Below are positions 34,201 to 44,833 of a stretch of 64,000 nt of DNA, piece by piece. Source of the DNA: Platanthera guangdongensis (taxonomy: Eukaryota > Streptophyta > Magnoliopsida > Asparagales > Orchidaceae); contig CM077162.1 of the NCBI GenBank assembly GCA_039583875.1, forward strand, positions 165,063,220 to 165,127,219, in the 5' to 3' direction. Position numbers and translations under genes: made by a program. Each line of letters begins with the position of its first letter. Positions within the stretch are counted from its first letter, which is position 1. Below the pieces are notes generated by a model. It had not been told where the DNA came from and ran no database searches. It saw only the letters and a list, made by a program, of their open reading frames with translations.

Positions 34201-34588
34201 AGGGCCGACATCAAAACTTTCCCTGACCCCTTCATGCCCGCAAAAGTCATCTCCCGATCAGTGTCCAGACCCAACTTAACTTCATTACGGTTACAATCGA
34301 TGCATGCACTCTGCTCCGAGAGCCAATCCATACCGAAGATTACGTCGAACTCAACTAACGGTAGAATCAATGCTCGCAAATCAAACTCCTGGTCTCCAAA
34401 CCGAATCTTCACTACGCAGATCCTATCCGCACGCATTGAGCACCCATTGGGCAACAACACATCCAACTTATTTTCTGCCATCGAGGACGGAACTCCGATG
34501 CGCGATATAAATTTTTCGGACAATAAGGAATGCGATGCTACCGTATCAAACAGGGCTCTCGCCGGAAACTCAAAGATCAACACAAAGC
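31203..34588 (-). pseudogene. Family A interior 2 pol
   Basis: A single minus frame from the predicted splice acceptor to a natural stop at 31203, with premature stops at 33525, 32316, 31725 and 31707. Protease reads DTVAS as in interior 1. RT, RNase H ([13 protein letters not shown]) and integrase (HHCC zinc domain, MDFVHGLP, SDRDGRF) are well kept, and the catalytic integrase aspartates are intact. It ends in a chromodomain-like segment with KRLRNKVVRMVKVRW and a terminal EYPELFHSGII. Three stops are CAG to TAG. The stop at 31725 is a TCA to TAA change shared with interior 3. Confidence 0.88.
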
Positions 34589-34666
34589 CTAGCACCAACA
34601 AAAGTAAGCTAACAAACAAAAGAGGTAACAACTATGAAAGTTAAACTACTATAATTTAACTCATAC
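34589..34666 (-). other. Predicted 78 bp gag-pro intron, family A interior 2
   Basis: Donor ACAG^GTATGAGT at 34667/34666 and acceptor GTGCTAG^GCTTTGTG at 34589/34588 on the minus strand, joining gag to the protease frame in phase 1. It has the same length and ends as in interiors 1 and 3. Confidence 0.6.
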
Positions 34667-35810
34667 CTGTCACCACGTCCGCTTGCTTCATGGCATCTTG
34701 AAGACCAAGGTTGTAGACTCTAGGCTGGGCTGGAGCATGATGGGACGTGGTTGACTCCACCGCCTTCCCTTTATCCTTATAAGTAGCTCCACGCTTCCTC
34801 TCGGACTTTGCACGTCTACTCCAACACTCACGAGCAAAATGCCCCATCTTCCCGCAGTTGTAGCAAGCTCCTGGGACTCGACTTGTAGTTGCTCCCGACG
34901 CATCAGCCGAAGGGGCTGAGTTCGAAGTCCTCTGCTTCTTGTTCCACCTGCGAAAACTTGACTTGTTATTTGGCACCTTGAACTCGGACTTCCTTTCTCC
35001 TGGGTCCTTCTTCTCTTGAACTTTCTTCGCAACCTTTTCCAACGATCGGGCCGAATTGACCAAGGCTAGGAAATGTTTCGCCTTAGGCCCAACAAGTAGT
35101 AACTGTAGGTCGCCGCCTAAACCCTCATAAAACCGGTTGGTCTTCCTCTCTTCTTCCATAAACATAGCCCCGGCATAACGACCCAAACGTGTGAACTCAT
35201 GCAAATATTCGTCCACGCTTTTGGATCCTTGAGTCAACCCAAGAAATTGATTCTCCATCTCCAACTTCTGAGTAGAGGGTACAAATCTGGCTAGGAATAA
35301 TCTTGAAAATTCCTCCATAGGCACATCAGCAAGCTGCCTACCCACTAAGAGATGAAACTCCAACTCATCCCACCACAGCCTTGCTTCACCCACCAAAAGA
35401 AAAGTCGCTATGGTGGTCTTCTGCCACTCCTCCGTTATTGTGGCTGTCAACACCCTCTTTATCGAAGAGAGCCAGTCCTCAGCTTGAGCTGCCGTTCCAA
35501 CCCCATCGAACCTCGGAGGAATAAAGCTCATCACATGCTTTAGCTGATTCTCCATAGCTCCCCTCGGCTCTATCAGATCAACTACTGCGCGCTCCACCAC
35601 TCTCGGCTCTGCCGCCCTAAGCAGTTCTTGCTCATTCACAGGAGGTGCGCGATGCATTTGCCCTGCAGGTTGGGCATTTATCATTGCAAATACGGCTTCA
35701 GCCACCATCCTGATGGTTTCTGCTGAAGGAGGTGTAGTAGGCACGTCCCTTGGTGCACTACTTTCCGCTAATTGCGGATTCTCTGACTGACCAGCACCGC
35801 TCCTAGCAAC
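34656..35810 (-). CDS. Family A interior 2 gag, the only undamaged gag frame of family A here
   Basis: The frame is open from just after the TAG at 35811-35813 to TAA at 34656. No ATG lies before the conserved start region; PTTPPSAETIRMV is preceded by GTG at 35744. Features in order: N-terminal Pro/Ala/Glu-rich segment, gag domain (FIPPRFDGVGTAAQAEDWLS, TFLLVGEARLWWDELEF, QSKSVDEYLHEFTRLGRYAG-like capsid helices), basic linker, CCHC knuckle CYNCGKMGHFAREC, and a tail ending ADVVTGMS. The last four codons lie inside the predicted intron. The missing ATG suggests an upstream exon or a non-AUG start. The gene belongs to an element with a defective pol. Confidence 0.75.
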   Translation of the reverse strand, partial: VARSGAGQSENPQLAESSAPRDVPTTPPSAETIRMVAEAVFAMINAQPAGQMHRAPPVNEQELLRAAEPRVVERAVVDLIEPRGAMENQLKHVMSFIPPRFDGVGTAAQAEDWLSSIKRVLTATITEEWQKTTIATFLLVGEARLWWDELEFHLLVGRQLADVPMEEFSRLFLARFVPSTQKLEMENQFLGLTQGSKSVDEYLHEFTRLGRYAGAMFMEEERKTNRFYEGLGGDLQLLLVGPKAKHFLALVNSARSLEKVAKKVQEKKDPGERKSEFKVPNNKSSFRRWNKKQRTSNSAPSADASGATTSRVPGACYNCGKMGHFARECWSRRAKSERKRGATYKDKGKAVESTTSHHAPAQPRVYNLGLQDAMKQADVVTGMS

Positions 35811-35813
35811 CTA

Positions 35814-36035
35814 TAGTAGCAAAGACACACGATTAGACGACAAACAAATTGCTAAAAGCAATCATTGGAATACTCAGATTCCACAAAACAAGTGTATTTT
35901 TCATTCCTTAGTGGACATTCATGGGTTCTTTTTTGATGTTATAACGACGACGCACACATGTGCTCACCACCCCTTAAAATAATTTGCCCACGAATTCATT
36001 TAAGCCTGACCGTAACCAGAAGTCTGATACGAAAT
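35814..36035 (-). other. Family A interior 2 leader and primer-binding site
   Basis: The minus strand shows TTTCGTATCAGACTTCTGG after the LTR end, one base away from the TGGTATCAGACT primer site of interior 1. About 200 bases of leader with no long frame follow, ending in TTTGCTACTATAG. Confidence 0.7.
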
Positions 36036-37997
36036 TGTAACACCCCCATCCGTCGCATGGCATATAACAGAAGGTCCAGCTGGAACCCGACGCCATATAC
36101 CACAGACAGTCGGAAGGGTTACCAAATGATTATACAAACTGTCCAATTAAGACTACTCGTCCTACACATAGCATTCTAGCGGAAGCTTTTAAAGTTGAAA
36201 GAACCCAAATCTTAAATCCAAAACCTGTGAGTGTCCACGACCACGACCACAACCACAGAAATGAAACCCAAATACAATGAAAAGGTACATGGCCTTATGG
36301 CCTTACAACTGTTCACTTAAAAAAATAGTGTTTTATATACATCGGCTCGCGCGCCGGCCACACATGATAAAAGTAAAAAACAACTATTCTATGGCCTTCT
36401 AGGGCCAGCATAGCAACATGGGCTCCAGCCCGCTATTTGGCACTCGGCTCCGCAGCACCTGCAAGCACATATCACCGCACGATGGCAAACAAAGCAACGG
36501 TCAGCTAAAAGCCGACCAAATTATAACGAACCCGCCCCTTACATGGGACGGCGGTGCTCTTTCCCTGCAATTCATTAGCCCAGCTAAACAATAAAGTGCA
36601 ACTATAAAGTTTGCCACAGGTGTAGGCTTGCACGGCCAAACACCCCGTGCACTCAGGGCACAATCACGGTGAATCCTGACCAATCAGCGTCTTCACCACC
36701 ACCCCTAGGATGGAAACAACATGTGAGCATTTAGCCTTTATGACCACCATCTAAGGCTCCGACTATGCCAACGTCCAGTCCCTGTCTTCGGGTCTCTCGC
36801 ACCGAACCACATAGCCTAGGTCCAATTCCACTTGCCCATTGCTCACGCTGCATATACAATTTATGTCCTATGCGTGGGTCAAGCTTCTCTCGGATCCCAA
36901 AATTTCCAGACAATCTCATAACCCAGTTATGATTAAGGCCGGTTCCCAGACCGCCAAGATAGTAGAACACGTTTCCTCTCAATTTTCCGGGTGCGCCTTG
37001 AAGCTAACCTCCAAGGATCCCTACTGCAATCTACCACGTAGAAACCCGAAAAGCCCGAAGCACGGAGTCTTCTCCGGCAAATCATATCAAATGCAACATC
37101 ACTGATCCAGACGATACACGTCCGGGTAGGCTTCACACACAATGCCTATGCCCGTACTTACGATTCCGGACTCTATATGAAACACAAGGAGGACTATTCA
37201 CATCAGCCCCAAGGAACACCAAACACTCACACACACTCGGGGGAGCGGGATTACCTATACAGAAAGAAAGAGCTTCACATGCTCAAGTTGAGAATCGTTA
37301 CCCTTGTAGTTCGTTTTGGCGCCATAGAAAAACCACACGGACAGAACTCTTCGCAACGAACTTTCCTCCACGGATCCGCTCTTAGATTTTGAAACGGTGC
37401 TCCGATGCTCCGCCGGTGGCCGGAAACCTCCTTCTTCTTCCTCTTCTCTTTAACACCTTGGAAAGAGAAAGGCTTGGAGAGAAATGATGGATTAACTCCA
37501 CTATTCCCGGCCTTAACAAAGCAGGATCTCATCTGGGCCGTTGGATCTTAATTAAAGAAAACGAACGGCTCAGATCTGCACAAAATTTCCCAGACCTGGG
37601 CCGCACACGGCTTGGCATACGGTCGTGTCCCAGGTCGTGTGCCTCGATCCAGGCACAATCGTCGAACACAGAAAAGACAGACGGGCTCAGACACACCCGT
37701 GTCCAACCTGACACGCCCGTGTCGGGTCTCTCGATATGCCCGTGTGCGGGGGCGTGTTACGCATAACCGCTACGCCAACCGAGGTACTGACACGGGTAGG
37801 CACACGCCCGTGTCCAATGACACGCCCGTGTCACGAAACCGTGTTCCTGGTCGTGTCCTTCTCGGGATGAAAACAGCCAAAAATCACCAGCCAGACACGG
37901 CCTTGGACACGCCCGTGTCCTAGGCTGTGTACCCCTATATAGGCACCAAAACCCCCTTTTTCGCGACCGACTCAAATACAATTTTCGGGGCGTTACA
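36036..37997 (-). mobile_element. Family A LTR3 (1962 bp)
   Basis: It begins TGTAACACCCCC and ends GGGCGTTACA; it aligns with LTR1 over its whole length with many substitutions. The palindrome cluster lies at about 37610-37930. It is shared as the 5' LTR of interior 2 and the 3' LTR of interior 3. Confidence 0.93.
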
Positions 37998-38050
37998 AAT
38001 CTCCCCCACTTAAGGAATTTCATCTCGAAATTAAGTAAAGGTACACAAAT

Positions 38051-41000
38051 CTAAATGATACCTGAGTGGAATAACTCGGGGTATTCCTCCAACATAGCTT
38101 GCTCTCGCTCCCATGAAAGCTCCTCACGTCCGCAATTGTCCCAACGGACTTTAACCATTCGGACCACCTTGTTGCTGAGTCGTTTGACTGCAACATCTTA
38201 AATTCATACTGGCTTGACCCTTGTGGTCAACTTATAATCAACTGGTACTTGATTATCCACAATGATCTGCGAAGGCTCTTGCACCGCCTTACGCAACACC
38301 GATACGTTGAACACGTCATGCAGCCCAGTCAATTCCGCCGACTGCTTCAATCTATACGCTGCCTCGCCAACACGCTCCAGGATTTCAAATGGTCCAAGAT
38401 ATCTCAGACTCAGCTTCTTCAAGCGTCGAACCCGCGATACGCCCTTGAACTGCTTGATTTTTAGATACACCATGTCGCCAACACCCAACTCCACGTTCCT
38501 ATGCTTGGCGTTGTAATACTTTGCCTACCTGTCCTGAACGATCTTCAATCTTTCCTGAATTTTCCGTATCATTTAGGTGGCATCTTCCACTGCCTGACGC
38601 TTATACAACTTCGATTCGCCTGCCTCCAACCAAGACAACGGCGTATGACACTTCCTCCCGTACAAGGCTTCGAAAGGAGTCATACAAATACTCGCCTGAA
38701 AGCTGTTGTTGTACGCAAACTCCACCATATACAGGTGATCTTCCCACTGCTTTCCAAAATCTAGGACGCACATGCGAAGCATGTCTTCCATCGTCCGGTT
38801 GACCCTCTCGGTTTGGCCATCCGTCTGCGGGTGAAAGGTTGTACTGAACTTTAGCTTAGTTCCAAACAAACTATGCACCAACCTCCAGTCCTTCGACGTA
38901 AAGCGTCCATCCCGGTCACTAACAATACTGCGGGGCACACCATGCAATCGTACAATATTTTCCACGAAGAGTTTGGCTAACTTTTCCACCGGATCTTCCT
39001 TTCTGTTCGGAATAAAGTGCGACACCTTTGTCAACTATCTAAGACCACACATATGGCGTCGTTTCCCTTCTGCGACTTCAGCAAGTCATGCACAAAATCC
39101 ATAGATATGTCGTCAAATTTCCATTCTGGGATAGGTAGTGGCTTCAAGAAACCTTCGGGCTTCTGGCATTCCGCCTTCACCAATGCGCAAGTACGACACT
39201 TGGCCACATAAAGTGCTACATCCTTATTCAAACCCCGCCACCAGAATAATTTCTTCATGTCCCTATACATCTTCGTGCTTCCCGGGTGGATTGAGTACTT
39301 GGTATGATGAGCCTCATACATCAACTCCTCCTGAAGATTATCCGCACTAGGAATGCATAGGCAACCATCCTTCCTTAGCAACTCATCCTCAACAGCAAAC
39401 TGTGAATTTGACCGATCCAAAGATTCTTCCAAGATCTGTTTCATGCTGTTATCATAAACCAAAGCCCGCCGAACTCTATCAGCTAGGTCACACTGCACCC
39501 CTGTCCAAAATAGTTTCGCCTCAGTACTAGATTGCTTGTCGACGCAAGATATCTCCAAAGCCTCTAATTCATGGATCAATCTCTCATCATGTACCGATAA
39601 CCAATTGGCCTGTGCCGGAGACCTGCGACTCAACGCATCCGCCACTGTATTTCCCTTCCCAGGCACATAATGTATCTTGAAGGTGTAGTCCCCTAAGAAC
39701 TCCATCCACCTCCGCTGCCTCATGTTCAGATCCTTTTGGTCCAACAAGTACTTCAAGCTCTTATGATCAGTGTAAATATTGACCTTCACACCGTACAGAT
39801 AATGCCTCCAAAGCTTTAGAGCAAATATCACGGCCGCTAACTCTAAGTCATGGACCGGATAATTCCTCTCATGAACCTTCAGTTGTCGTGAACCATAGGC
39901 TATCACTCTCCCATGTTGTAGCAGAACACAGCCCAAACCACTGCCCGAAGCATCACTATAGATCTCGAACCCTTCGGTTCCACTTGGCTAACATAAAATA
40001 GGCGATGTAGTCAACCGCCTCTTCAACTCTTCAAAAGCCCGTTCGCACTCCGAAGACCACACAAACTTTTGATCCTTCCTTGTCAACGTCGTGAGTGGTA
40101 GCGCTATCCGCGAGAAGTTCTCTATGAAGCTCCTATAGTAGGCAGCAAGCCCTAGAAAACTCCGGACCTCCGCCACTGAAGTCAAAGCAGGCCACTCCCG
40201 TATCGCCACAATCTTCGCCGGATCCACAGCTATCCCTTCTCCACTGACAACATGACCAAGGAATGCTATCGAGGATAACCAAAATTCACACTTGGAGAAC
40301 TTAGCATACAACTGATTTCTCCTCAACATCTCTAACACCATGTGTAGATGCTTGTAGTGATCCTCCTCGCACTGCGAGTACACCAAGATATCATCGATAA
40401 ATACTATCACGAAACGATCCAGGTACTCTCTGAACGTCCTATTCATCAGATCCATAAACAAGGATGACACATTTGTCAAACCAAACGGCGTGACCGTGAA
40501 CTCGTAATGCCCAAACCGCGTACTGAATGTTGTCTTTGGGATGTTGCTCTCCCTTATACTCAACTGATAGTAACCGGACTTTAGATCTAACTTCGAATAT
40601 ACTGTTGACCCAACCAACTGATCAAACAAATTGCCAATCCTCGGAATCGGATACTTATTCTTTTCTGTAAGCTTGTTCAATTCCCGATAGTCGATACAAA
40701 GCCGCAAACTCCCATCTTTCTTCTTAACAAAGAGAACTGGTGAGCTCCAAGACGACGAACTTGGACGCACATAACCTTACTCTAGCAACTCTTGCAGTTG
40801 CACCTTCAACTCCAAAGACACAACTGGGATGCTGTCCAAACGAGGCTTAGGCGTCGAAGTCTGCACTAGAGTGATATACAGCTCTGCCCCAGACCGGACT
40901 GCCTTGATCACCTGAAGGGCCGACATCAAAACTTTCCCTGACCCCTTCATGCCCGCAAAAGTCATCTCCCGATCAGTGTCCAGACCCAACTAAACTTCCT

Positions 41001-41303
41001 TACGGTTGCAATCGATGCATGCACTCTGCTCCGAGAGCCAATCCATACCGAAGATTACGTCGAACTCCACTAACGGTAGAATCAACGCTCGCAAATCAAA
41101 CTCCTGGTCTCCAAACTGAATCTTCACTACGCAGATCCTATCTGCACGCATTGAGCACCCATTGGGAAACAACACATCCAACTTGTTTTCTGCCATTGAG
41201 GACGGAACTCCGATGCGCGATATAAATTTTTCGGAAAAGAAGGAATGTGATGCTCCCGTATCAAACAGGGCTCTCGCCGGAAACTCAAAGATCAACACAA
41301 AGC
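38051..41303 (-). pseudogene. Family A interior 3 pol, with internal deletion
   Basis: Protease keeps the active DTGAS (41254-41256 is GGA for Gly). Premature stops occur at 40990, 40777, 39988, 38573 and 38204, and a frameshift near 39035. About 150 bp are missing near 40815, which joins DSIPVVS to LELKVQL and removes the [19 protein letters not shown] start of RT. The remaining RT, RNase H and integrase motifs are recognisable ([32 protein letters not shown]). This is the most damaged of the three interiors. Confidence 0.87.
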
Positions 41304-41381
41304 CTAGCACCAATAAAAGTAAGCTAACAAACAAAAGAGGTAACAACTATGAAAGTTAAACCACTACAATTAAACTCATAC
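41304..41381 (-). other. Predicted 78 bp gag-pro intron, family A interior 3
   Basis: Minus-strand donor ACAG^GTATGAGT at 41382/41381 and acceptor GGTGCTAG^GCTTTGTG at 41304/41303. Base changes within the intron move the unspliced gag stop a few codons downstream but leave both splice ends intact. Confidence 0.6.
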
Positions 41382-42524
41382 CTGTCACCACGTCTGCTTG
41401 CTTCATGGCCTCTTGAAGACCAAGGTTGTAGACGCTAGGCTGGGCTGGAGCATGATGGGACGCGGTTGACTCCACCGCCTTCCCTTTCTCCTCATAAGTA
41501 GCTCCAGCCTTCCTCTCGGACTTTGCACGTCCGCTCCAACACTCACGAGCAAAATGCCCCGTCTTCCCGCAGTTGTAACAAGCTCCTGGGACTCGACTTG
41601 TAGTTGCTCCTGACGCATCAGCTGAAGGGGCTGAGTTCGAAGTCCTCTGCTTCTTGTTCCACCTGCAGAAACTTTACTTCTTATTTGGCACCTTGAACAC
41701 GGACTTCCTTTCTCCTGGGTCCTTCTTCTCTTAAACTTTCTTCGCAACATTTTCCAACGATCGGGCCGAATTGACCAAGGCTAGGAAGCCTGGCACCTTT
41801 GGCCCAGCAAGTAGTAACTGTAGGTCGTCGCGTAAACCCTCATAAAACCGGTTGGTCTTCCTCTCTTCTTCCGTAAACATAGCCCCGGCATAACGACCCA
41901 AACGTGTGAACTCATGCAGATATTCGTCCAGCTTCTGGATCCTTGAGTCAATCCAAGAAATTGATTCTCCATCTCCAACTTCTGAGTAGAGGGTACAAAT
42001 CTGGCTAGGAATGATGTTGAAAATTCCTACATAGGCACATCAGCAAGCTGCCTACCCACTAAGAGATGAAACTCTAACTCATCCCACCACAGCCTCGCTT
42101 CACCCACCAAAAGAAAAGTCGATATGGTGGTCTTCTACCACTCCTCAGTTATTGTGGCTGTCAACACCCTCTTTATCGAAGAGAGCCAGTCCTCAGCTTG
42201 AGCTGGCGTTCCAACCCCATCGAACCTTGGAGGATTAAATCCCATCACATGCTTTAGCTGCTTCTCCGTAGCTCTCCTCGGCTCTATCAGATCAACTGCT
42301 GCGCGCTCCACCACTCTCGGCTCTGCCGCCCTGACCGGTTCTTGCTCATTCGCAGGAGGTGCGCGATGCATTTGCACTGCAGGTTTGGTATTTATCATTG
42401 CAAATACGGATTCAGCCACCATCCTTATGGTTTCTGCTGAAGGAGGTGTAGTAGGCATGTCCCTTGGTGCACTACTTTCCACTAATTGCGGACGCTCTGA
42501 CTGACCAGCATCGCTCCTAGCAGC
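41382..42524 (-). pseudogene. Family A interior 3 gag, several frame breaks
   Basis: Fragments at 42135-42482 (PTTPPSAETIRMVAESVF, FNPPRFDGVGTPAQAEDWLS), 41781-41978 and 41403-41750 carry pieces of one gag. A stop replaces W or Q near 42135, small deletions occur around 41930 and 41735, and the knuckle region near 41560-41600 is shifted. This copy has ATG where the others have GTG before PTTPPSAE (RDMPTT). Confidence 0.8.
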
Positions 42525-42749
42525 CTATAGTAGCAAAGACACATGATTAGACGACAAACAAATTGCTAAAAGCAATCATTGGAACACACAGATTCCACAA
42601 AATAAGTGTATTTTTCATTCCTAAGTGGACATTCATGGGTTCTTTTTTGATATTATAACGATGACGCACATATGTGCTCACTACCCTTTAAAAGAATTCG
42701 CCCACAAATTCTTTTAAGCCTGACCGTAACCAGAAGTCTGATATCAAAT
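42525..42749 (-). other. Family A interior 3 leader and decayed primer-binding site
   Basis: After the LTR end the minus strand reads ATTTGATATCAGACTTCTGG, the primer site with one change. Leader sequence like interiors 1 and 2 follows. Confidence 0.7.
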
Positions 42750-43004
42750 TGTAACATCCCCATCCGTCGCATGGCATATAACAGAAGGTCCAGCTGGAAC
42801 CCGACTCCATATACCACAGACAGTCGGAAGGGTTACCAAATGATTATACAAACTGTCCAATTAAGACTACTCGTCCTACATAGAGCATTCTAGTGGAAGC
42901 TTTTAAAGTTGAAAGAACCCAAATCTTAAATCCAAAACATATGAATGTCCATGACCATAACCACAGAAATGAAACCCAAATACACTGAAAAGGTACATGG
43001 CCTT
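42750..43004 (-). mobile_element. Family A LTR4, truncated by element B
   Basis: It begins TGTAACATCCCC and follows LTR1-3 for 255 bases to GGTACATGGCCTT, where element B starts. 43000-43004 (GCCTT) is the presumed left target duplication. The rest of this LTR lies beyond the window. Confidence 0.9.
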
Positions 43005-43147
43005 TGTTGGGTACACTGGAAAATGTGTACCAGATTTGAAGAAGCCTCACCCTACTCAATGATATGAATCAAGGTGTATTTGATGTGTTTTGAGTTTATA
43101 TGTGCAGGTTAAGTAATTGCAGGAAATGCAGAAAATTTCTAAGTCCA

Positions 43148-43785
43148 TGTGTCGACACCTAGAGAAGCTGTGTCGACACTTATGAAGGCTTGTGTCGACA
43201 CTGGAGAAAGGCTGTGTCGACACTTGGAGTAAATTGTGTCGACACCAGGAAAGGCATAGTCGACACCAGAAGAAATTGTGTCGACATACAGAAGCAGTGT
43301 CGACACACAGAGAAGCAAAGTCGACATCAACTATGTCGACACCAAAAGGCAGTGCCGACACACAGGAATACTTAGTCGACATCAAATATGTCGACACCAA
43401 GAGGCTGTGTCGACACACAAAAGTATTTGTCAACATCAACTGTGTCGACACACAGGACTTGTGTCGACACACAGCAAGCTTCAACAAAGTTAAAGTAAAG
43501 AAGTAATTGTGTCAACACAAAGGAGATGTGTCGACACACAACAAAGTTTCAACTAAGTATTAAAGAATAAGTATTTGTGTCGACACAATGGAGATGTGTC
43601 GACACACAGCAAATTTTCAACTATGTTAAAGAAGTATTTGTGTTGACACACAGAATCAGTGTCGACACATTCAACATAAGGCTGTGCCGAGAAGTATTAA
43701 CAACAATAAAGGAGGTTTGTCAACACCACCAAGGCATGTGCTGATACTTAGTCCACTTGTGTCGACACTTAGTCTATTTGTGTCG
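43148..43785. repeat. GTGTCGACAC palindrome array in the element B LTR
   Basis: About 28 units at 20-35 bp spacing are centred on TCGAC. Around half keep the perfect 10 bp palindrome GTGTCGACAC, and the rest are one- or two-base variants (GTCAACAC, GTGTTGAC, TAGTCGACATC). Linkers are AG-rich and differ from unit to unit. Frames on both strands are open by chance but encode only the repeat. Confidence 0.92.
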
Positions 43786-44530
43786 ACACATAATGAAGAT
43801 CAGTCTCAACACTTTCAGACAGAGACCAGTTACCATGGAGGAAGACTATATAAAGGCCTTCTCCTTCAACAGATGATGAATTAACTAAGATTGAAGAATC
43901 TACACATATATCTACCAACACAAAAGAAGAAGACCTTCGACAGAAGATCTAAGAAGTCGGAGAGAGTGAGCTCCATCTAAGAAGAGCAGTTGCTGAACCA
44001 GGCTGTAAAGAAAGTTTCAGATTGAGATCTGAATATTTAGTCAGAATCTGATTGAAGATCAACTTCACAGGAGATTCAAACCTACTGAGTTCAGATTCAA
44101 GAAGCTTTGAAGAAAGCTAAGAGAGGTTGATCTCTGCCATCAAGTTCTTCCAAGACCTGTTCAAGAAACCATCCATCCCTTCTCTCTCTTTCAGGGTGGT
44201 GGTCATAAACTTTGTTTAATCAAATTTTTGTAAGATCTATTATAGATCTGAGCTGTAAGCCTATTTTATAAAGGCTGAGTGTAAGAGATTTAGATCTCTG
44301 AGTGTAGGTCTCGTTGAAGACTGAGGTAGGGCTTTTTGCCTGAGTTGTAGGAGACTTTGTTATCTGAGTGTAGGCCTTGGTTAAGGCTGAGGTAGGGCTG
44401 TTTGCCTGAGTTGTAGGAGTGGGGACACTCTGAGTTGTAGGAACCTAGTTTGGGTTCTGAGCTACTGTAAGATCTGAGGATCTGAGGAGAAGTGCAGAAG
44501 TTAGGCCGAATCTAGTACACTGCTAGATAG

Positions 44531-44580
44531 GCGAAGGGGGAAAGTGGATGTACCCAGACCTTGGGGAACCACTATAAAAA
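44531..44580 (+). promoter_or_regulatory. Putative LTR core promoter of element B
   Basis: GGGGGAAAGTGGATGTACCC followed by GGGGAACCACTATAAAAA, TATA at 44573. It is nearly identical to the block in element F although the rest of the LTRs differ. Confidence 0.6.
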
Positions 44581-44746
44581 TCTGTGTGCACACTGTGTTG
44601 AATTATTTCTATGATTGTTGTGTTGTGTAGTATTAGAATTTGCAATTTCTGGTTAATTAACTGAACAGATTATCTGCCTTACAAGTAAAAGAAAAAGTAC
44701 ACCTATTCACTCCCCCTCTAGGTGGTTAGACACTAATTCTTTCAAG

Positions 44747-44757
44747 TGGTATCAGAT
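44747..44757 (+). other. Primer-binding site of element B
   Basis: TGGTATCAGAT, two bases after the LTR end; matches the tRNA-Met primer site except at the last base. Confidence 0.85.
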
Positions 44758-44833
44758 CCAGGTTCCTGAAAGAAGGACTTAACAGTCAGAGTTAGATCCC
44801 AAAGGCAGTTTCTAGATCAAAAAAATCAAGAAA

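Larger units (their letters stand above)
16227..43004 (-). mobile_element. Family A array: three Tekay/Del-like gypsy interiors sharing four LTRs
   Basis: The order is LTR1 (16227-18182), interior 1 (18183-23062), LTR2 (23063-31149, split by element E), interior 2 (31150-36035), LTR3 (36036-37997), interior 3 (37998-42749) and LTR4 (from 42750, cut by element B at 43005). All run on the minus strand. Each interior has a primer site, gag with one CCHC knuckle, protease, RT, RNase H, integrase and a C-terminal chromodomain-like segment (VKPVRIEDVVVKRLRNK... MVKVRW), which marks Tekay/Del chromoviruses. LTRs begin TGTAACACCCCC and end GGGCGTTACA on the plus strand. Sharing of LTRs implies unequal or intra-strand recombination rather than three separate insertions. 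Confidence 0.9.
43005..44744 (+). mobile_element. Element B 5' LTR (1740 bp)
   Basis: TGTTGGGTACACTGG to CTAATTCTTTCA, followed by the primer site. It contains the GTGTCGACAC array (43148-43785), a purine-rich stretch with repeated TGAGTGTAGG/CTGAGGTAGGGC words (about 44270-44440) and the TATA core. Confidence 0.9.

Noticed and set aside
37925..37940. TATATAG on the minus strand of family A LTR3 as core promoter
   Set aside because: Only about 65 bases from the LTR start and mutated in LTR1; not supported enough to list.
43148..43785. Regularly spaced repeats with differing spacers resembling a CRISPR array
   Set aside because: Units are 10 bp palindromes inside a plant copia LTR, spacing is irregular and no cas genes exist; this is a eukaryotic LTR.
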